Shown piece by piece: positions 51,241 through 58,278 of a stretch of DNA of 64,000 nt (position 1 is the first letter of the stretch; each line of letters starts with the position of its first letter). The position numbers were made by a program, and so were the translations under genes. The DNA is taken from assembly GCA_964653285.1 (NCBI GenBank), contig CAZZEX010000008.1, positions 12,309 to 76,308 on the forward strand, written 5' to 3'. This stretch comes from CAZZEX01 sp964653285 (GTDB lineage: Bacteria > Chloroflexota > Anaerolineae > B4-G1). The notes under the pieces are model-generated. The model had not been told where the DNA came from. It saw only the letters and a program-made list of their open reading frames with translations, and searched no databases.

Positions 51241-53358
51241 GTGACGAAGCCACCTGTCATATCCACCAACAAGCCGCTACCTTTTGGCGACCTGTCGCCG
51301 CTGGAATTTGAGCGCATGTCCCTCTGGCTCGCCGAGCGGGAGGGATACCTGCGTCCTCAGCACCTCGGCGAGGCTGGCAGCGAGCAAGGGCGCGACATCG
51401 TGGCTTACAAGCCCACCGACGCAGGCGAAGAGCTGTGGTATTTCCAGTGTAAACGGTACAGGCGCATCAACGCCGCCACTCTGAAGAAAGAGGTGGACAA
51501 GTACAACAGGCTGGCTGAGACGGATCCCACGTGCCGGCCGGTTGGCATCGTCTTCGTCACCAACGCCGTCCTTTCGGCCCGCGTTCGGGACGACGTGGCG
51601 GCCTACTGCAAAAAGCACGGCTACGCCTATGACTTCTGGGCGCGCACGGAACTGGATATGCGGGCCAAGAAACACCCCGACGTGGTGCGGGAGTTTTTTG
51701 ACGCCAGTTCCGAATTGCTGGAGCGATTTGTCGAGAGGGTGGAGCAACGTTTAGAAGCGATGTCGCCACCGTCTCCATCCGCAGCAAAGGCCGCCCAACC
51801 GGCCCACCTCTTCATCTGCTACAAGCGGGACGTTGACCCCGATCAGAAACTGGCCGCCTGTCTGCACGATTTCCTCACCGGCCAGGGCCACGACGTTTTC
51901 ATTGACAGCACCCTGCGCACCGGCGCAACCTGGCTCGAACAGATAGACCGGCAGATCAAGGCCAGCGATTTCCTGGTTGTGCTGCTGTCCAAAGAATCAG
52001 CCGATAGCGAGATGGTGCAGGCCGAGGTACGGCGCGCCTACGAGTATCGCAGGTTGCAGGGACACCCGCACACCTTGCCGGTGCGCATCGCCTACGAGGG
52101 GTTGTTGCCCTATTCCATTGACGCCTTTCTGGACCCGCTGCAATACGTGGTCTGGGGGAGCGATGCGGACGGCGAGCGCGTTGCCCATGATATCCTGGCT
52201 GCGATTGAAGGCCGCTTGCCAGAGCGGGAGCCGGTACAGATCAGGCCCATAGCCGAAGGAGCAGGGCTCACCATCTCCGAGGATGGGCGCATCGTCGCCG
52301 ACGAAGAGCGCCTGCACCCACCGTTGCCGGAGTTCGATCCGCGCTTCCTCGAAGAGTTGGAAGCGCCGGGCGGGGCGGTCAAGTTGCGCGACAGGTTCTA
52401 CGTCGAGCGCGAGGCCGACGCTCGCCTTAAGCGCGAAGTCGTGAAATCGGGCACGACCACCACGATCCGTGCCGCGCGCCAGACGGGCAAAAGTTCGCTG
52501 TTGGTGCGGGGCGTGCACCACGCCCGCCAGAATGGGGCCAAAGTTGTGAACCTGGACGTGCAGCGCGTGGACAGGGATCATCTGGAGACGCCCGACCTCT
52601 TCCTGCGCTACCTGGCCGAGTTCATCGTTCGCAAACTCCGCCTCGACGTGGCGAAGGTGGAGAAGTTGTGGCGCGGTTCGCTCGGACCGCAGGACAAACT
52701 GACCTATTTGATGGAGGATTACGTCCTGTCCGAGTGCGACGCTCCCATCGTCCTGGCCCTGGACGAGGTGGACCGTCTGTTGCAGACCACCCTACACAAC
52801 GATTTCTTCGCCCTGGTGCGCTCCTGGCACAACAGCCGGGCCCTGGATGAGCAGTGGAACAAACTCAACATCGTGATGGTCATCTCCACCGAACCCTACC
52901 TCCTCATCGCCGACGTGAACCAATCCCCCTTCAACGTGGGACTCAGGTTCTATCTGAAGGACTTCGACGAGGCCCAGGTGCGCGACCTGAACCGGCGACA
53001 TGGTTCGCCTGTGCAGGAGAGCGACTTTCCCCAGTTGATGGCGTTGCTGAACGGTCACCCTTACCTGACGCGCAAAGCCCTTTACACGCTGGTGACTGAG
53101 CGCTGGGCCTGGGCCGATCTGACCCGCGTCGCCGCCACCGATTATGGCCCCTTTGGCGATCACCTGCGGCGTTATCATTGGCTGCTGCGCGACGAGCCAG
53201 ATTCAAGAGGGGCGCTGAGACAGGTCATCCGTCACAACCGTTGCACAAACGAGATGGCGTTCTTCCGCTTGTTACGAGCCGGGCTGGTGAAGGGGAGCGG
53301 CGAGGTCTGCCGGTGTCGCTGCGATCTGTACAGGATGTACTTTGAGGAGAAACTATGA
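51241..53358 (+). CDS. Mrr-like nuclease / TIR / AAA-like ATPase triple fusion
   Basis: The 705-residue protein has three parts. Residues 15-170 match the Mrr restriction-endonuclease fold: LSPLEFERMSLWLAE, GSEQGRDIVAY with Asp52, and WYFQCKRY giving Q69-x-K71. Residues 188-305 are a TIR domain: HLFICYKRDVD, HDVFIDSTLRTGATWLEQID and FLVVLLSKESADSEMVQAEV, where Glu262 could be the NAD-cleaving residue. Residues 380-705 are an AAA-like ATPase with Walker A RQTGKSS (413-419) and Walker B IVLALDEVD, as in the PF14516 type. The GTG start has GGAGGG 8 nt upstream. A defence or cell-suicide role is inferred from the parts. Confidence 0.85.
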   Translation: MTKPPVISTNKPLPFGDLSPLEFERMSLWLAEREGYLRPQHLGEAGSEQGRDIVAYKPTDAGEELWYFQCKRYRRINAATLKKEVDKYNRLAETDPTCRPVGIVFVTNAVLSARVRDDVAAYCKKHGYAYDFWARTELDMRAKKHPDVVREFFDASSELLERFVERVEQRLEAMSPPSPSAAKAAQPAHLFICYKRDVDPDQKLAACLHDFLTGQGHDVFIDSTLRTGATWLEQIDRQIKASDFLVVLLSKESADSEMVQAEVRRAYEYRRLQGHPHTLPVRIAYEGLLPYSIDAFLDPLQYVVWGSDADGERVAHDILAAIEGRLPEREPVQIRPIAEGAGLTISEDGRIVADEERLHPPLPEFDPRFLEELEAPGGAVKLRDRFYVEREADARLKREVVKSGTTTTIRAARQTGKSSLLVRGVHHARQNGAKVVNLDVQRVDRDHLETPDLFLRYLAEFIVRKLRLDVAKVEKLWRGSLGPQDKLTYLMEDYVLSECDAPIVLALDEVDRLLQTTLHNDFFALVRSWHNSRALDEQWNKLNIVMVISTEPYLLIADVNQSPFNVGLRFYLKDFDEAQVRDLNRRHGSPVQESDFPQLMALLNGHPYLTRKALYTLVTERWAWADLTRVAATDYGPFGDHLRRYHWLLRDEPDSRGALRQVIRHNRCTNEMAFFRLLRAGLVKGSGEVCRCRCDLYRMYFEEKL

Positions 53359-53364
53359 GGTTTT

Positions 53365-53461
53365 GGACTACGAAAGGCACGAAACACGAAACACGCGAAA
53401 TGGGGCGAAATGCGCGAAAGGCTTTCGTGATTTTCGCGTCCTTTCGCGACGTTCGCGATCC
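53365..53461. repeat. 97-nt imperfect palindrome, copy A
   Basis: Runs from GGACTACGAA to TTCGCGATCC, with many CGAAA words in the left half and TTTCG words in the right half. A near-identical copy of the same length is at 56951-57047. The element lies between the two AAA genes, seven bases after the first stop. Confidence 0.85.
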
Positions 53462-53494
53462 AAACGCTTTATTCCCACGAGGGTACAGACTACG

Positions 53495-56400
53495 ATGAGC
53501 GATTTTACAAACGCATCCGAGTTCTTCGTCGCTGGCGGCACGCTGCGTCCCGATGCTCCCTCCTACGTGAAGCGCCCGGCGGACGACGAACTGTTCAACC
53601 TGGCGTTGGCCGGTGAGTTCTGCTACGTACTCACCCCCCGCCAGATGGGCAAGTCCAGCCTGATGATCCGCACCGCCCGCCGCTTGCAGGAACAGGGGAT
53701 CAGCACAGCCAATATTGACCTGACCGGCATCGGCACCGACGTCAGCGTCGAGCAATGGTACCTGGGGCTGATCACCAGACTGAAGGTCCAGTTGAACCTC
53801 TCCGTGTACCCGGACGGTTGGTGGTCAGAGCATGCATCGCTCGGCGCGGTGCAGCGTTTCACTGATTTCCTGCACGACGTACTGCTGGCGGAGATCGAGG
53901 GGCCGGTCGTTATCTTCATAGATGAGATAGACACCACGCTGAACCTGGACTTCTCCGACGACTTTTTCGCCTCCATCCGGTTTACCTACAACGCTCGCGC
54001 AAGCGAACCCGCCTACAACAGGCTGACCTTCGTCCTCCTGGGCGTGGCAGCACCGGCCGACCTGATCAAAGACCCTGGCCGGACGCCTTTCAACATCGGC
54101 CAGGGGATTGACCTGCGCGAGTTCAGCCGGGAAGATGCCCAGATCCTCCAGCAAGGCCTGGAGGCTGTTTGCCCGGAATGGGGGGAGGCCGTCTTCGCCC
54201 GCATCTTTGACTGGACCAACGGCCATCCTTACCTGACCCAGAAGTTATGCCTGGCCGTGGCCGAGGCGGGGGATGGCCGTTGGAGCGACGAGCGGGTTGA
54301 TGAGCTGGTGGAAAGACAGTTCCTCTCAGAGGAGGCACGTAGGGAGACTAACCTGCAATTCGTGCGTGAAAAGATACTCAACTATCCCCAGCGCCGCCAA
54401 TTGCTTTCTCTTTACCGCAAGGTGTACGCAGGAAGAAGGATTGGCGACGACGAACGATCGCCCATACAAAGTCAACTGAAGTTGTCAGGGCTTGTCAAAG
54501 CAAAAGACGGATGCTTGCACGTTCGCAACGAGATATATCGTCGTGCTTTCGACCTGGCCTGGGTGAGAGAAAATATGTCAATTAACTGGGCACCTATCGT
54601 GGCAGGTATCGCAGTTTTCGTGGCTCTGCTGGCGGTCGGTTCAATCCTCTACAACTTTGGGGTGGGAATGCAGGTTGATGTTTGCGAGGGCAGATTGCGC
54701 AAGCCAGGTGTTGTGCCAGAAGAAAAACTCGCTTGTTTGGCAAAGATATTCAGGTCGCGGGATCTTTTTGGGGCTACGGACTACGATTATAGAGCCAACG
54801 AGTTGTTTTATGGACTGTCAAGGGGAGAACAGTTGGCCCTTTTCGATGTCCACAACGTGGAAGACTCAGATTTGATGGTAGTTATTAGAAAGCTGTACGT
54901 AACGCTGGTGGATGTAGACGTTACGGACAGCACCGGTTCTCTTTTGGGAGCAATGGCTAGGGCCCTGGGTCGTCTTGATGGAACAGAAGAGGCTATTGAA
55001 TTGAGAGATGAAATTGAGAGTTGGCAAGAGGGGCGAGATTTCGTCAGACAGAATCTATATTCTGAGGCACTTGAGGCATACAACACAGCCATAGCTTGGA
55101 ACGGCGAGAATCCAGCCACGCTGTATGAAAGGGCGAGGGTTCTAATTGAGCTATCGGAATATGGGCAGGCTCTAAGCGACCTCGACCAGGTTATGGCTAT
55201 TGCCAGAAGAGCACCGGCTCCTACGCCTACACCACCACCAACGCCAACGACATCTAGCGCAGATACATCACCAATCCAAACCCCTGGTCCTGGCGCAGGC
55301 ATATCACCAGTCCAAACCCCTGCTCCTGGTGCAGGCATATCACCGATCAAGACCCCTCTTCCTGCTGCTGTAACAGCTATCCCAACACTTTCACCAGATT
55401 CCACAGAAACGCCTACACCTACGTCTGTGCCTGTCCCAATCATCTCAAGATTTGCGACCTCCGGGCAAATGATAGGCACGGTAAGGAACCTCATTTACAA
55501 CAATCCAGACTTGGTCAGCTTCCTGGCACGTGCTTCAATTTCAGAATATCCCAACCTGCGAGAATCTGGAATAGTTCTAACGCCAACGCTAAAGCCAGCG
55601 ACACTATGCAATGGCGACTTTGAGAACAGCTTTGAGTGTTGGCAACACGGCGGCGAGATGGACCAAGCTGTCAAGTGTGATGGGAACCAATGCTATGCTG
55701 TCCTCGGCAACCCCGATTATCCTTGTCATGGCGGTGTGCCGGTGGGAGAAGCTTGGATAAAGCAATCGTTCAAAGTGCCGCAGGAAATCAGTCCTACACT
55801 CTCGCTAAGGTACCGTGTCCTCAGCTATGATCTGGATCTCCCAGACTATGACTACTTTCAAGTAGCCATAAACGGAGAGCCGCTTCCTCAGCGGTACGGA
55901 AACTACGAGTGGAGTGAAGCGAGTTGCGACCGAGAACCCTGGGACTCTGGTTGGCAGACTTTGACACTCGACTTGAGCGTCTACCGAGGAGAAGACATAG
56001 AGGTATCTCTCCACAACGTCAATGGAACTCAACCCTACTATAATACGTGGACGTATGTTGACGACATAAGGATTGCTGGCGCGCCAACACCAACGCCCCC
56101 GGTTACGCCCACGCCAACACCGAGGGTGATGCCCACCACGCCCACCAACACGCCCACGCGGACGCCGACTGACACGCCAACGCCGACTGGTACGCCAATG
56201 GCGACAGCAACGCCCGCGGGGCGACCTACACTGCTAGTGCCGACGCCCCTCTCCCCGCCCGAGTTGACAGGACTGGACATCATGGGCTGCAACGTTACTT
56301 TCAAGTGGGCCTGGTCCAGGGAGTTGGCCGAGGACGAGTATTTTGCGCTAAACGCGGGAATCGGCACCCCTGGGTATAGCAGAGTCTGGACAAAGGAGAC

Positions 56401-56581
56401 GCAGTACACGTTAGTACTTACAGAGGTGGGAGAATACGTTTGGGGGGTTGACATCTGCCGGGGCGATCCTGGGACACACGTCTGTGAGCAGTTGGCTGTC
56501 AGTGAGTGGGGCGTCTTTTCGTTCGGAGGATGCTCTGCTCCACCCCCACTACCACCTCCTCCCACTGCACCACCACCGTAG
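53495..56581 (+). CDS. Membrane-spanning AAA-like ATPase with TPR-like and extracellular beta-sandwich regions
   Basis: The 1028-residue protein starts with an AAA-like domain of the PF14516 kind: Walker A TPRQMGKSS (47-55) and Walker B VVIFIDEID. One membrane helix (367-389) follows, then a region with TPR-like helices (510-570), a Pro/Thr-rich stretch with repeated TPxPGAGISP units, a Cys-containing beta-sandwich (705-862, CNGDFENSFECWQHGG), a TPTPT linker, and a last fibronectin-like domain ending GGCSAPPP. ATP hydrolysis would be inside and ligand binding outside. ATG 53495 is chosen; upstream in-frame codons are repeat A. The part after about 54520 looks markedly less GC-rich than the ATPase part. 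Confidence 0.85.
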   Translation: MSDFTNASEFFVAGGTLRPDAPSYVKRPADDELFNLALAGEFCYVLTPRQMGKSSLMIRTARRLQEQGISTANIDLTGIGTDVSVEQWYLGLITRLKVQLNLSVYPDGWWSEHASLGAVQRFTDFLHDVLLAEIEGPVVIFIDEIDTTLNLDFSDDFFASIRFTYNARASEPAYNRLTFVLLGVAAPADLIKDPGRTPFNIGQGIDLREFSREDAQILQQGLEAVCPEWGEAVFARIFDWTNGHPYLTQKLCLAVAEAGDGRWSDERVDELVERQFLSEEARRETNLQFVREKILNYPQRRQLLSLYRKVYAGRRIGDDERSPIQSQLKLSGLVKAKDGCLHVRNEIYRRAFDLAWVRENMSINWAPIVAGIAVFVALLAVGSILYNFGVGMQVDVCEGRLRKPGVVPEEKLACLAKIFRSRDLFGATDYDYRANELFYGLSRGEQLALFDVHNVEDSDLMVVIRKLYVTLVDVDVTDSTGSLLGAMARALGRLDGTEEAIELRDEIESWQEGRDFVRQNLYSEALEAYNTAIAWNGENPATLYERARVLIELSEYGQALSDLDQVMAIARRAPAPTPTPPPTPTTSSADTSPIQTPGPGAGISPVQTPAPGAGISPIKTPLPAAVTAIPTLSPDSTETPTPTSVPVPIISRFATSGQMIGTVRNLIYNNPDLVSFLARASISEYPNLRESGIVLTPTLKPATLCNGDFENSFECWQHGGEMDQAVKCDGNQCYAVLGNPDYPCHGGVPVGEAWIKQSFKVPQEISPTLSLRYRVLSYDLDLPDYDYFQVAINGEPLPQRYGNYEWSEASCDREPWDSGWQTLTLDLSVYRGEDIEVSLHNVNGTQPYYNTWTYVDDIRIAGAPTPTPPVTPTPTPRVMPTTPTNTPTRTPTDTPTPTGTPMATATPAGRPTLLVPTPLSPPELTGLDIMGCNVTFKWAWSRELAEDEYFALNAGIGTPGYSRVWTKETQYTLVLTEVGEYVWGVDICRGDPGTHVCEQLAVSEWGVFSFGGCSAPPPLPPPPTAPPP

Positions 56582-56950
56582 CGGCTGACGGCCGGCCTGC
56601 CTGCCTGACGATACCGGATCGCTCCCGGAGGCGCTGTGCTGAGGCTGGGCGCTTGTCATACCCTACCCCGCTGTCAGCGAAGTCGATCCATCCCCAGCCG
56701 CCCCTGCACGCCCCCGCCAGGGACCTGCAATCAGCCTGGGGAGTGGTGCGGTCAGACCGGGGTGGCGGCCTACGATTGGGTAAAGCACTTTGAAGGCTGG
56801 CGCCCGATAGACCTACGCTGGTGAGAAGAGCCCACCTGGTACTACATCCCCTGGGCGGTGATCACGACGGGGGCGGGGCCGTGGTGCGATGGTTCCCTAT
56901 TCCGTGACACAGGCCAGAGATATTTGTGGCCTCAGCAGACCCACGGTCTT

Positions 56951-57047
56951 GGACCACGAAACACGCGAAACACGAAACACGCGAAATGGGGCGAAATGCG
57001 CGAAAGGCTTTCGTGGTTTTCGCGGTCTTTCGTGATCTTCGTGGTCC
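56951..57047. repeat. 97-nt imperfect palindrome, copy B
   Basis: The ends GGACCACGAA and TTCGTGGTCC are perfect 10-bp inverted repeats. It is aligned without gaps to copy A at 53365-53461 and has the same orientation. Confidence 0.88.
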
Positions 57048-57103
57048 AAACGGTTTGACAGTCGAGGATTCGCGCCACGTTGGTTGGGGGAACGCAGGCA
57101 TGG

Positions 57104-57202
57104 CACGGGGCTGAATCCCCGTGCTGAAAGGGCAAAGCCCCTTCGGGGCTGGATTCTAGCCCGTAGGGCTTTGCTCTTTCAGCCCGGACGTGAACGTTCG
57201 GG
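57104..57202. repeat. Cluster of three consecutive hairpins
   Basis: CACGGGG-ctgaat-CCCCGTG (57104-57123); then a 61-nt near-palindrome whose outer arms GCTGAAAGGGCAAAGCCC and GGGCTTTGCTCTTTCAGC match at 17 of 18 positions (57123-57183); then CCCGGACGT-ga-ACGTTCGGG (57183-57202), followed by a T-rich stretch. Adjacent hairpins share their edge bases. Confidence 0.8.
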
Positions 57203-57246
57203 CCTCTTGCTTTTTCCGCCGTCACCGGGCTGGCTCACTCAACCCC

Positions 57247-58002
57247 TCACAACAACCACTGCTCATCGCCCGAGGGGAGTTCCTCGGGCGGTGTCGCCTC
57301 CGGGGCCGGAGGCGGGGCGAGCAGACGCAGGAGCGCCACGCGGCGAGCGTCGGGCCAGCGTACCCCACCGGCCTTCAGTCGCTTGCGGTCGGGCGCGAAA
57401 GCGGTGCAGAAGTCGGGGGGCACGAAACTATCCACGATGGACAGCGGGGCGCGTACCCGCCCCCAGCCACGAGCCTTCAACTGGCAAGCCACCTCCGGCC
57501 GGCAGACCTGTTCCACCGGCTGCGGCTCCTTGTAGCGATTGCAGCGCCCGAACGTCACGTCGTCGCTGCCCCACCCAAACTGGCCCCACGCCCGGGGCTT
57601 GCCGGGGAGAAAATGGGCACAGTGGCGGCAGGAATCGAGCCGGAAGTCGCAGCGTGGGCATTCGACGGGGCCCGGCGCGACGGTGGGGCGACCGGCGGGG
57701 GTGAGCGCCCAGGCGTGGGGTACCTCAGCACCGCAGAGGGGACAGCGCAAGCCGCCAGCACGACTCGACCCCAGCGCGGTGGTCTCGCGGGCGAGCAAGT
57801 CGGCCTGCTCCTGGGGAGAGAGCACTTCAATCCGCGCCCCCCACCAGTAACGGGAGGGAGCCACGGCTCCCAGGAGCGCCCAGCCGAGCCGGCGTGCCAC
57901 ATCGAAGCCTCGCCGGCCCGCATCTACCCAGGTGCGCCCGGCGCGGTAGGCCAGGAAGCCCAATATCGCCAGTCCAAGTGCCAGCCAGAAGATGGGGCTC
58001 AT
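57247..58002 (-). CDS. Membrane-anchored zinc-ribbon protein
   Basis: The 251-residue protein opens with one membrane helix, FWLALGLAILGFLAYRAG, then CPLCGAEVPHAW and CPRCDFRLDSCRHCAHF, two CxxC pairs plus CxxC, typical of zinc ribbons. Two more Cys (GRCNRY, VCRPEVAC) follow. The C-terminal end is Pro/Ala-rich. I do not recognise a function. The ATG at 58002 lies only about 9 bp after a strong -10 box, so the mRNA is probably leaderless. Confidence 0.7.
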   Translation of the reverse strand: MSPIFWLALGLAILGFLAYRAGRTWVDAGRRGFDVARRLGWALLGAVAPSRYWWGARIEVLSPQEQADLLARETTALGSSRAGGLRCPLCGAEVPHAWALTPAGRPTVAPGPVECPRCDFRLDSCRHCAHFLPGKPRAWGQFGWGSDDVTFGRCNRYKEPQPVEQVCRPEVACQLKARGWGRVRAPLSIVDSFVPPDFCTAFAPDRKRLKAGGVRWPDARRVALLRLLAPPPAPEATPPEELPSGDEQWLL

Positions 58003-58010
58003 CAGCGGGC

Positions 58011-58039
58011 AGTGTACCCGCGCGAGGGCTGGTTGTCAA
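58011..58039 (-). promoter_or_regulatory. Promoter for a probably leaderless zinc-ribbon transcript
   Basis: On the minus strand a perfect TTGACA is followed after 17 bp by TACACT. The predicted start point is at or within a few bases of the ATG at 58002. Confidence 0.75.
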
Positions 58040-58073
58040 GCGGTCGCGATTGGCTGGCAGCGGCTCGACCAAC

Positions 58074-58102
58074 GTGACAAGAAGCGAATCTTGGTGTATC
58101 AT
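58074..58102 (+). promoter_or_regulatory. Promoter upstream of the pentapeptide-repeat gene
   Basis: GTGACA and TATCAT with a 17-bp spacer, about 175 bp before the GTG start. The transcript would first cross the relic at 58176-58262. Confidence 0.6.
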
Positions 58103-58175
58103 TGAGTGACCTGCCATCGTTGTGAGATGTTGCCACCACGACGATACGCGGGCAGCCGCGCTGAGACAAGTCCCC

Positions 58176-58262
58176 GGTGTCACTCAAGAACAACTGGCAA
58201 GCGTGAAGAGCCTTGAGAGCACCACTATGCCCGACGGGACAAAGCACGAACAATCGTGGGGG
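58176..58262 (+). pseudogene. C-terminal relic of a second pentapeptide-repeat protein
   Basis: One frame reads GVTQEQLASVKSLESTTMPD and then GTKHEQSW. The intact gene downstream ends with VTDEQLRQAASLQNTTMPDG and TKHN, the same cap motif. The repeats that should precede it are missing, so this is the 3' scrap of a deleted or recombined copy. The frame then runs on into sequence used by the next gene in another frame. Confidence 0.75.
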
Positions 58263-58278
58263 CGGGAGGCAAACGACG

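Larger units (their letters stand above)
56582..57246. other. Gene-poor interval with repeats, palindromes and a possible decayed frame
   Basis: It contains repeat B (56951-57047) and a cluster of three hairpins (57104-57202). From 56690 to 56945 one frame reads YDWVKHFEGWRPIDLRW, a stop at 56821, then EEPTWYYIPWAVITTGAG. This protein-like text broken by a stop might be a degraded gene, but I match it to nothing. Confidence 0.5.

Noticed and set aside
50768..51253. N-terminal extension of the PEP-binding-domain gene by about 160 residues
   Set aside because: The frame is open only because of high GC; the part is low-complexity, covers a good promoter and a REP-like element, and a clear ribosome site precedes ATG 50767.
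57183..57220. Third hairpin plus T-rich stretch as a plain terminator for the receptor gene
   Set aside because: It lies about 600 bp past the stop and is part of a three-hairpin cluster, so a simple terminator call is not justified.
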